Shown here piece by piece: positions 17,933-25,098 of a stretch of 64,000 nt of DNA. How positions within the stretch are numbered: the first letter of the stretch is position 1; each line of letters starts with the position of its first letter. The DNA comes from an uncultured Chitinophagaceae bacterium (GTDB taxonomy: Bacteria > Bacteroidota > Bacteroidia > Chitinophagales > Chitinophagaceae). The stretch spans positions 496,001-560,000 of the forward strand of contig CALMYJ010000003.1 of assembly GCA_937873715.1 (NCBI GenBank), written 5' to 3'. The notes under the pieces were generated by a model. The model was not told where the DNA came from, did no database searches, and saw nothing but the letters and a program-made list of their open reading frames with translations. Both the position numbers and the translations under genes were made by a program.

Positions 17933-19033
17933 ATGCACAACACTAATTATTCTATGACTGATACTTTTGCCGATAGCATTGCTGCACCCGACAGTGAGTT
18001 TTCAAAGAATATCAGGCGTTTTCAATTGCTTTCAATTGCTACCAAAGAGGGTATATGGGAGCATGATTTTATCACAAAGCAATCGTTTTATAATGAGGGT
18101 ATGATAGAGCTTTTTGGTTATACCCACGATGAAATGGCAGATAACGAAACCTGGTGGCGCAACAACATTCATCCGCAGGATAAAAAAAGGGTAATTACCG
18201 AGTTAGACGAAATGATGGCGGGCAACAAGACGGTGTGGTGGGGTAAATACCAGTTCAGGTGTAAGGATGGTAGTTATAAGCTGATACTGGACCGGCTTTT
18301 CCTGGTACGGGATGCCAACCAGCAATCGCTGAGGATGATAGGCACCATGCAGGATTTAACCGAAATAGACGCTCTGCAAAAAGAATTGGAAAACATTCGT
18401 AAAGAGCAGCATCATGCTATGATGAAAGCTATCTTCCAGGCAGAGGAAAATGAAAGAAATAATATCAGCTACGAGTTAAATGAAAATATTAACCAGGTGC
18501 TGGCAGCCATCAATATACATCTTGCCCAGGCCAAAAGCCAGGTAACCTCCGCCGGTAAAATATGGTTGCAGGAAGCACAGGCACTGCTGCTGGATTCTAT
18601 ATCCGGGGTACGTGCCGTTGCCAAAAGGTTATCGCCGGTAATTTTAAAAGACCTTGGCCTCTCCGATGCATTCAGGGAGTTAATGGAGCGGCTTGAAGAT
18701 AACCGGAATATCGACAGTTCGCTTTCTATAGATGAAAAGGCGGTAGCCCGGCTGAACAACGACTTACAAACCCTGCTGTACCGTATGGCCGAAGAGCAGG
18801 TAACCAATATAGCCAGGCATTCCAATGCCACAGTGGCGCATCTTACCATCGAGTCTTATGGTGCCAAAATAAAAATGACGGTACTGGATAATGGTACCGG
18901 CATTAACCTGAAACAAATACAGTTTGGCCGAGGGTTTTCGAGCATACAGGAAAAGACCGATGCCTTTGGCGGTAGCTTTAGCCTTGAGAGTGCCGAGGGT
19001 AAGCCGGGCTTTAAGCTGGAAGTGATATTGTAA
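17933..19033 (+). CDS. PAS-domain HisKA_3-type sensor protein lacking the phospho-acceptor His
   Basis: 366 residues, no membrane segment: a PAS domain with PAC motif (about 25-145), a helical dimerisation region, and an HATPase domain (about 280-366) with N box (Asn292), DNGTG (319-323) and GRGFSSI (332-338). In the NarL-partner kinase class the helix reads ELHDNxxQ; here it is ELNENINQ with Asn183 in the His position. The ATP-binding site looks intact. It may be a pseudo-kinase that pairs with another kinase, or part of a subfamily in which this change is common. No response regulator is adjacent. Confidence 0.8.
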   Translation: MHNTNYSMTDTFADSIAAPDSEFSKNIRRFQLLSIATKEGIWEHDFITKQSFYNEGMIELFGYTHDEMADNETWWRNNIHPQDKKRVITELDEMMAGNKTVWWGKYQFRCKDGSYKLILDRLFLVRDANQQSLRMIGTMQDLTEIDALQKELENIRKEQHHAMMKAIFQAEENERNNISYELNENINQVLAAINIHLAQAKSQVTSAGKIWLQEAQALLLDSISGVRAVAKRLSPVILKDLGLSDAFRELMERLEDNRNIDSSLSIDEKAVARLNNDLQTLLYRMAEEQVTNIARHSNATVAHLTIESYGAKIKMTVLDNGTGINLKQIQFGRGFSSIQEKTDAFGGSFSLESAEGKPGFKLEVIL

Positions 19034-19059
19034 ATGCTTACCAGGTTAAACTTCAATTG

Positions 19060-20343
19060 CTAATGCACTTCAAACAATTCCACCCACCTGGTGGTATAGC
19101 GTGGGCTACGCATTTCCTGGCGCATCTTCCAGTTTCGGTTGGTACCGCTGGCGGCAAATTTCAGCACATCATCCCGCTGGCTGAAGTTGATATTATCAAT
19201 CATATCCATCAGCCGCCTGCCGCAGTTGTTAGTTTCGGATACAAATAAGTTTCCCTGCACCGAGGTGTCGGGTACAATATCGCTAAGCATTACACCGGCT
19301 TTTTTGTACGTAGCCCCTTTTTTATACAGGCTGTCAACCAGTGCTACGGCAGGTTTTATCAGTTCGTGTGTGATTGATGTGGCAGCGGGTAAGGTAGCAT
19401 AGCTGCTGTGTGTAACGCCGCGGTTGAAACTTACCCCATGGCTTTCTTCCTTTGTAACTACAAACACACTTACCATTTTTGCGGCGCCATGCTGGCGCCG
19501 CAATTTTTCGGCCGCCCTCGAAGTGTAAGTGGCCACCGCTTCTTTAATCGCTTGTATATCGGTAACCGGGCTGCCAAACATCCGGGTGGTGGCAATCATT
19601 TTTTTTACAACCAACTCTTCCTCCATGTTGTGGCTGGCAACGCCTTTAAGCTCCCGTATCAGCCGGGCGCCTGTTACACCACCAAGTTGTGCCCGGCCAA
19701 AATCTTCACTCATTTGCTGCAACTGGTAGGCATCATATATACCCCACTGCCCGGTAAGCTTTTCGGCATATTGCCGGCCCACGCCCCACACTTCACCTAC
19801 CGGGGTTTGCTGCAGGGCTGTCGCAATTTTTTCCGGACTGTCCAATACCACTATACATTGTGTAGCAGCTTTATTTTTTTTAGCTAAATGATTGGCCACT
19901 TTGCACAGCACTTTTGTTGGCGCCACCCCTACCGATACTTTTATGCCCGTCCACCGCTCTACGGTTTGGCGTATTTCCAGCGCATATTGATATAAATTTT
20001 TTTCGCTGCCATTGCCCAGTTCAAGAAAACATTCATCCACCGAATATACTTCCACATTGTGCCTGCCCAGCAGCATCCGCAGGGTTTCCATCACCCGCCA
20101 GCTCAGGTCGCCATACAGGTTATAGTTAGAAGAAAAAACCGACACCCGGTGTTGCTGAATAATGGGCTTTGCCTTAAAATACGGGCCAGCCATTTCCACC
20201 CCCAGTTTTTTAGCCTCGTCGCTTCTTGAAATAATACAACCATCATTGTTGCTGAGCACCACTACAGGCCTTTTTTCAAGATGTGGTTTAAACAGCCGTT
20301 CGCAACTACAGTAAAAATTATTACAGTCAACAATCGCTTTCAT
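19060..20343 (-). CDS. umuC: Y-family DNA polymerase, UmuC type
   Basis: 427 residues from the ATG at 20343, where the conserved start of the palm (AIVDCNNFYCSCERLF) begins; the extra upstream codons in frame are not part of the family. The catalytic YSVDECF motif with Asp-Glu is intact, so the polymerase should be active in translesion synthesis. QGNLF at residues 363-367 (19243-19257) sits where E. coli UmuC has its beta-clamp binding motif QLNLF. It starts 10 bases after umuD, so the pair is an operon. It converges on the kinase gene at 19033. Confidence 0.93.
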   Translation of the reverse strand: MKAIVDCNNFYCSCERLFKPHLEKRPVVVLSNNDGCIISRSDEAKKLGVEMAGPYFKAKPIIQQHRVSVFSSNYNLYGDLSWRVMETLRMLLGRHNVEVYSVDECFLELGNGSEKNLYQYALEIRQTVERWTGIKVSVGVAPTKVLCKVANHLAKKNKAATQCIVVLDSPEKIATALQQTPVGEVWGVGRQYAEKLTGQWGIYDAYQLQQMSEDFGRAQLGGVTGARLIRELKGVASHNMEEELVVKKMIATTRMFGSPVTDIQAIKEAVATYTSRAAEKLRRQHGAAKMVSVFVVTKEESHGVSFNRGVTHSSYATLPAATSITHELIKPAVALVDSLYKKGATYKKAGVMLSDIVPDTSVQGNLFVSETNNCGRRLMDMIDNINFSQRDDVLKFAASGTNRNWKMRQEMRSPRYTTRWVELFEVH

Positions 20344-20353
20344 CACACCCTTT

Positions 20354-20785
20354 TTAAAATTTACGCACCAGTGCCGATACCACACCCCAAAGGTTAAAGT
20401 CGCTGAATTCCCCCAGGTTAATGGCTTTGTACCGGTCGTTTTCCGGAACCAAAAAAGAAGAGGTAAAGTTTTTGTGAAAGCGCCGCACCATCATTTCGCC
20501 ATTGAGCACAGCAACAATAATGCTGCCGTTGGTAAGTTTTAAGGAGCGGTCTACCACCAGTACATCGCCATCAAAAATGCCGGCATCTTTCATAGCATCA
20601 CCCCTCATACGGAAAAAATAGGTAGCAGGCTTGTTGCGGATGAGTTGCTCGTTCAGGTCGATACCCCTTTCCATATAATCATCGGCAGCAGCGCCAAAAC
20701 CGGTAGCGTTGGCCGTATGCACTTCCTGCTGGGTATATTGCTTAGTGCCTTTGTAGGCAGCGCCAAAAAAATATTCGTTCTCCAT
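20354..20785 (-). CDS. umuD: UmuD homologue with both catalytic residues replaced
   Basis: 143 residues, the normal length for UmuD (S24/LexA family), with the TGF cleavage-site equivalent (Gly29), the DLNEQLI stretch and DGDVLVVDRS. From Gly29 to residue 101 it aligns with E. coli UmuD Gly25-Lys97 without any gap. However the Ser60 equivalent is Ala64 (RGDAM) and the Lys97 equivalent is Arg101 (MMVRRF). Self-cleavage, which needs the Ser-Lys dyad, should therefore be impossible. The frame is otherwise intact and operonic with an apparently active umuC, arguing against simple decay. It probably acts as an uncleaved UmuC partner or regulator. Confidence 0.88.
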   Translation of the reverse strand: MENEYFFGAAYKGTKQYTQQEVHTANATGFGAAADDYMERGIDLNEQLIRNKPATYFFRMRGDAMKDAGIFDGDVLVVDRSLKLTNGSIIVAVLNGEMMVRRFHKNFTSSFLVPENDRYKAINLGEFSDFNLWGVVSALVRKF

Positions 20786-20803
20786 AAAAATTGTTTCCGT
20801 AAA

Positions 20804-20831
20804 ACTAATTTATTTAGTAATTTTATGCTAA
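20804..20831. promoter_or_regulatory. Inverted repeats in the umuD / 2H-phosphoesterase divergent promoter
   Basis: ACTAA-TTTAT-TTAGT (20804-20818) is a perfect 5-bp inverted repeat, and TTAG (20814-20817) pairs again with CTAA (20828-20831). A 7-of-8 match to TAnnTTTG (TAGTTTTA on the minus strand, 20800-20807) overlaps the first repeat, 15 bases before the umuD ATG. This is a plausible operator shared by both divergent units, but AT-rich spacers produce such repeats by chance. Confidence 0.35.
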
Positions 20832-20920
20832 TTAATTTGGCTAAAAATTTTCAACCACACAGGCTGTTGTACCAACCGGGCTTGTGCAGCAATATTTGTT
20901 CAACATCAAAACAACTAATC

Positions 20921-21595
20921 ATGCAACTCAGTGAAGCAAGGGGCCTGCCGCTATTGGGCAGGGAAAAAAACGGGCAGGTATTTGCCCCGGGTTATCGTAT
21001 ATATGAGTACCTGCTGGTACTGCAGCCGCACGAAGAGCTGCGGCACAAAATCATGAAAGTGAAGCAGGAGTTTTTTGAAAAATACAAAACGGCTGCAGCG
21101 GTTCATGCAAAGCCGCATATTACCTTGGTTAACTTCCTGCAATACCAGCTTATGGAAGAGCGGATGATAAACCGGCTGCATGTTATTGCTATGGGCTTTC
21201 CCCCTGTAAAAATCGAAATGAAGGATTATGGCAGTTTTCCGTCGCACACTATTTATATCAACATTATATCCAAAGTGCCCATCCAAAAACTGGTGAAGGA
21301 AATACGCAGTAACACACAGCGGCTGATGAAGCTAAATGAAGACAACAAACCCCATTTTATACTGGAGCCACACCTGAGCATTGCCCGTAAGCTGCAGCCG
21401 CAGCAATATGATATTGCCTGGAAGGAATACAGCCACCGGCATTTTACCGGCCGCTTTATTGCCGATGCGATGTTGCTGTTAAAACGCCCTGTTAACCACA
21501 GCGGCAGCAGCGCAGAAAAATACGAGGTGATGCAGCGATTCAGCTTTCAAAACCTGCCGGTTAATACGGTGCAGGGAGATTTGTTTGGAACATAA
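20921..21595 (+). CDS. 2'-5' RNA ligase-like 2H phosphoesterase with C-terminal QGDLF
   Basis: 224 residues from the ATG at 20921; the longer open frame upstream runs back through the divergent promoter and umuD and is not coding. Two HxT/S motifs of the 2H superfamily are at 66-68 (KPHITL) and 151-153 (EPHLSI), placing it with LigT/CPDase-type phosphoesterases that act on 2'-5' or cyclic phosphates. The last residues, VQGDLFGT, contain QGDLF (218-222), resembling the beta-clamp motif, and nearly repeat VQGNLF of the neighbouring UmuC. It is followed by a radical SAM gene 57 bases downstream. The nucleic-acid substrate is unknown. Confidence 0.82.
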   Translation: MQLSEARGLPLLGREKNGQVFAPGYRIYEYLLVLQPHEELRHKIMKVKQEFFEKYKTAAAVHAKPHITLVNFLQYQLMEERMINRLHVIAMGFPPVKIEMKDYGSFPSHTIYINIISKVPIQKLVKEIRSNTQRLMKLNEDNKPHFILEPHLSIARKLQPQQYDIAWKEYSHRHFTGRFIADAMLLLKRPVNHSGSSAEKYEVMQRFSFQNLPVNTVQGDLFGT

Positions 21596-21652
21596 AAAAT
21601 TTTCTTTCACATGTGTATTTGCTGCAGTAATAAATAATAAACAGTCTGGCAT

Positions 21653-22768
21653 ATGAACAACAAGCTCAAACAGGATCATTATAAAGTAAAGGCCGCTTCG
21701 CAACAATCTTCCGGCAGTGGAAATTATACCTCCGGCCGCGGCGCACAGTTTAATACACCAAACCGGTTTTTAAAAAATGAAAAAACTAAAGAACATATAG
21801 AAGCTATAGACGATTGGGAAGAAACAGCCCAACCCACACAATATATAGAGGTACAACCCAAAACTATTGTGAACAAAGTAGAAAGCCCGGATGTTGGCAT
21901 GAGCTACAGCATGAACCCTTATGCCGGTTGCGAACATGGCTGTATTTACTGCTATGCCCGTAATGTGCATGAATACTGGGGCTACAGTGCCGGCCTTGAT
22001 TTTGAACAAAAAATATTAGTGAAGAAAAATGCCCCGCAACTGTTACGTAAATTTTTAATGCACCCTAAATGGGATGCCACACCCATTATGCTTAGCGGTA
22101 ATACCGATTGCTACCAGCCTGCCGAACAAACCTACCGCCTTACAAGGGGCCTGCTTGAAGTATGCAACGAATTTAACCAGCCGGTAGGCATACTCACCAA
22201 AAACGCCTGGATATTAAAGGATAAAGATGTACTGCAGGAAATGGGCAAAAAAAATATTGTATCGGCAATGGTATCCATCACCTCTTTTAATGAAGATTTA
22301 AGACGCACCATGGAACCCCGTACCACCACGGCCAAACAAAAACTGAAAGTGATTAACGAACTCAGCAGTGCCGGGGTACGTATGGGTATTATGATGGGGC
22401 CAATGATACCCGGCCTGAACGAACACGAAATGCAACGCATTATGAAAGCTTCTGCCGACAATGGTGCCACGTTTACGGCTTACACTTTTATACGCCTCAA
22501 TGGCGCTATTAAACTTTTATTTCACGACTGGCTGTACAAAAACTTTCCCGACCGGGCCGATAAAGTATGGCACCTGGTAGAGCAAAGCCATAATGGTAAA
22601 GTAAATGATACCCGGTGGGGTGTACGCATGCGTGGCGAAGGCAGCATTGCACAATTAGTAGCACAGCAATATAAAAAGTATGGTAAGCTATATGGCATGA
22701 ATGCAGAAGACTGGAGCTTAGACAGGCGCCAGTTCAGGGTGCCGGGGGGGCAGGGGCGCTTGTTTTGA
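21653..22768 (+). CDS. SPL-like (PA0069-family) radical SAM protein with C-terminal QGRLF
   Basis: 371 residues. The radical SAM cluster motif is CEHGCIYC (Cys93, Cys97, Cys100), preceded by the NPYAGC context typical of the PA0069/Rv2578c family, which is related to spore photoproduct lyase (SplB). The family has no established substrate; a lesion-reversal role is suggested by SPL similarity and by the adjacent umuDC. The protein ends exactly in QGRLF (367-371), a sliding-clamp-like motif matching those of UmuC and the 2H phosphoesterase. Likely cotranscribed with the latter. Confidence 0.88.
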   Translation: MNNKLKQDHYKVKAASQQSSGSGNYTSGRGAQFNTPNRFLKNEKTKEHIEAIDDWEETAQPTQYIEVQPKTIVNKVESPDVGMSYSMNPYAGCEHGCIYCYARNVHEYWGYSAGLDFEQKILVKKNAPQLLRKFLMHPKWDATPIMLSGNTDCYQPAEQTYRLTRGLLEVCNEFNQPVGILTKNAWILKDKDVLQEMGKKNIVSAMVSITSFNEDLRRTMEPRTTTAKQKLKVINELSSAGVRMGIMMGPMIPGLNEHEMQRIMKASADNGATFTAYTFIRLNGAIKLLFHDWLYKNFPDRADKVWHLVEQSHNGKVNDTRWGVRMRGEGSIAQLVAQQYKKYGKLYGMNAEDWSLDRRQFRVPGGQGRLF

Positions 22769-22858
22769 AAAACCATAACGTTCAATCAAAAAATTAAAGG
22801 GGCCTGGCCTAACTTAAAATCAGGCTGCTGCAAAAGTGATTTTATTTAAATACACCAG

Positions 22859-22894
22859 GCTGTTATTGTAAATTTCAACGATTCCAATAACAGC
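22859..22894. repeat. 10-bp perfect inverted repeat upstream of the GGT gene
   Basis: GCTGTTATTG and CAATAACAGC separated by 16 bases, about 90 bases downstream of the radical SAM gene and 78 bases before the GGT start. There is no T run, so it is not a standard terminator; it could be an operator or a 5' leader hairpin. Confidence 0.45.
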
Positions 22895-22971
22895 GGCAAT
22901 AAATACCCCTGGTCAATTTTTTTGTCTACTTCTTTACCGGGCGTATTACCTTTAAGCTACAAACGCCTTTT

Positions 22972-24858
22972 ATGCATCGCCTTCTACTCCTCCTGCTTAT
23001 TACACATTCTACTTTTGCACAACAAACACAAAAGCCTCCTTTGCATGGCCGGCACTGGATGGCTATTACCGGTAAGCCACTTGCCGCCACCGCAGGCGCC
23101 ATGATTTTTCAGAAAGGCGGTAATGCTATTGATGCAGCCTGTGCCATGCTGGCCGCCACCTGCACCATGTGGGATGTATTGAGCTGGGGTGGCGAAACAC
23201 AGGCGCTTATTTACAACCCCAAAACCAAAAAAGTAATTGCCATCAATGCTTTAGGTGTAGCACCTTCAGGCGCTACGGTAGCTTTTTTTAAAAGTAAGGG
23301 CTACGAGTTTCCGCCTGAGTATGGGCCGTTGGCTGCCGTAACACCAGGTACCCCTGGCGGACTGTGTTATATGCTGGCTAATTATGGTACACTTAGCTTA
23401 AAAGAAATACTGCAACCGGCGATACAACTGGCCGCAGGCTATCCAATAGAAGCTCAAACTGCGAACAGCATCGAAAGACAAAAGCACCGGATAAAAGAAT
23501 GGCCCTACAGCAAAAAAATATTACTGCCACACCTGGGTGAAAAACGGGAAGCACCCGAACCCGGGGAAATATTTATACAAAACGACCTGTTACAAACTTT
23601 AACCAAAATGCTGGAAGCCGAGCAACAGGCCCTTAAAAAAGGCAAAAGCCGCAAAGAGGCTATTATGGCTGCATACAACCGGTTTTACACTGGCGATATT
23701 GCCAGAGAGTTTGTACGGGGCTGCCGGGAGCAGGGCGGATTGATTACGATGGATGACCTTGCCCGCTGGCAACCACAGGAAGAAGAACCCCTGCATATCA
23801 ATTACAAAGGCATAGAGGTATATAAACTACAGCAATGGACACAGGGCCCTGCCATGCTGCAGGCATTAAACATCCTTGAAAATTTCAACCTTAAAGAAAT
23901 GGGCTATAATAGCAGCCGTTATATCCACACTGTTTACCAGGCGATGAACCTTGCCTTTGCCGACAGGGATTTTTATTACGGCGACCCCGCCTTTTCTCCG
24001 GCCCAACCCATGCAGGGTTTATTGAGTAAGGCTTATGCCCAACAAAGAGCCGCCACCATTAGTTTCGACAAAAACAATGCTAACACAAGCCCGGGCGACC
24101 CCTATCCCTTTGAGGGTAAAACAAACCCTTACCTGGATATTTTACAACAGCGGAACCTTGCGCCGGGTAACAATAATAGCCCCGGCTTTGGCCCGGCACA
24201 CGACATACGCAACAGCGGCGCTGCTGTTGAAGCCGACAGCCTGTATATGCAACGCTTATGGGCAGGTACCACCACGGTGGAAGCCGCCGATGAAGAGGGC
24301 TGGATTATTTCCATCACCCCATCGGGAGGCTGGATACCCGCCTGCATTGCCGGTAATACAGGCGTGGGCATGAGCCAGCGTATGCAAAGCTTTGTGCTGG
24401 ACAGCACTTTAAATCCTTTTAATGTAGTAGCCCCCGGTAAAAAACCGAGAGTAACCTTAACCCCAACACTGGCCTTTAAAAATGAAAAACCACTCCTTTG
24501 TTTTGGAGTGCAGGGCGGTGATACACAAGACCAAAACCTTTTACAGTTTTTCCTGGATATGGTGGAGTTTGATATGACGGTACAGGAGGCCACCGAAGCG
24601 GCTAATATCAACAGCAACCAATTGTGGCTATCATTGGGCGGCACAAAAATCAGCGACCGCAAACCCCGGCCAGGGCATATTTTACTGCACAGTAATACGC
24701 CCGACTGGGTGCGTAAAGAATTACGCAAAATGGGTTACACCCTAACGTTTGACGATAGAACAAGCGGCCCTATCAATGCTATTTATTTTGATGTCAAACA
24801 CAACAGCATGTGGGGTGGCAGCAGCAATCATGGTGAAGATTATGGGATATGCTGGTAA
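22972..24858 (+). CDS. Gamma-glutamyltransferase family protein, divergent
   Basis: 628 residues with a signal peptide (cleavage near TFAQ). The Ntn-hydrolase precursor layout is visible: large chain, then the processing site before a Thr in GTTTVEAADEEG, then the small chain with PGKKPRVTLTP. In classical GGT the nucleophile region is TTHxxVVD and a later stretch reads KRPLSSMSPT; here the His and the paired Ser are missing (KKPRVTLTPT). It is thus a family member of uncertain substrate, possibly nearer to the YwrD/acylase-like branch than to glutathione-cleaving GGT. Periplasmic; stands alone. Confidence 0.85.
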   Translation: MHRLLLLLLITHSTFAQQTQKPPLHGRHWMAITGKPLAATAGAMIFQKGGNAIDAACAMLAATCTMWDVLSWGGETQALIYNPKTKKVIAINALGVAPSGATVAFFKSKGYEFPPEYGPLAAVTPGTPGGLCYMLANYGTLSLKEILQPAIQLAAGYPIEAQTANSIERQKHRIKEWPYSKKILLPHLGEKREAPEPGEIFIQNDLLQTLTKMLEAEQQALKKGKSRKEAIMAAYNRFYTGDIAREFVRGCREQGGLITMDDLARWQPQEEEPLHINYKGIEVYKLQQWTQGPAMLQALNILENFNLKEMGYNSSRYIHTVYQAMNLAFADRDFYYGDPAFSPAQPMQGLLSKAYAQQRAATISFDKNNANTSPGDPYPFEGKTNPYLDILQQRNLAPGNNNSPGFGPAHDIRNSGAAVEADSLYMQRLWAGTTTVEAADEEGWIISITPSGGWIPACIAGNTGVGMSQRMQSFVLDSTLNPFNVVAPGKKPRVTLTPTLAFKNEKPLLCFGVQGGDTQDQNLLQFFLDMVEFDMTVQEATEAANINSNQLWLSLGGTKISDRKPRPGHILLHSNTPDWVRKELRKMGYTLTFDDRTSGPINAIYFDVKHNSMWGGSSNHGEDYGICW

Positions 24859-24954
24859 TTAACACGGCTTGCTACCCAGGTATTAAATGCTTAAATACAG
24901 CCCTGTGCTGCAATCCGGGCCATTAAAAAATTTTTCTTTTTAAATAAAAACACT

Positions 24955-24977
24955 GTAATATTGTGCCGGAATATTAC
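24955..24977. repeat. Inverted repeat in the rho leader
   Basis: GTAATATT and AATATTAC form a perfect 8-bp stem around a 7-base loop (GTGCCGG), 122 bases before the rho ATG in a 240-base gap. Rho genes are commonly autoregulated in their leaders; a link here is inference. Confidence 0.4.
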
Positions 24978-25098
24978 TGATTAGCTCATTCCGATCATTC
25001 TTGCATCAGCAATCACGTTCCGTCAATTTAAGTTTCCAGTTGCCAATTTTCAGACTTTAACCGCCGATTTTTTTTGAAAAACGCATTTTCACCCTTTT

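Noticed and set aside
20645..20920. Long plus-strand extension of the 2H phosphoesterase frame through umuD
   Set aside because: It overlaps the well-supported umuD gene on the other strand and the divergent control region; the family homology begins only after the ATG at 20921.
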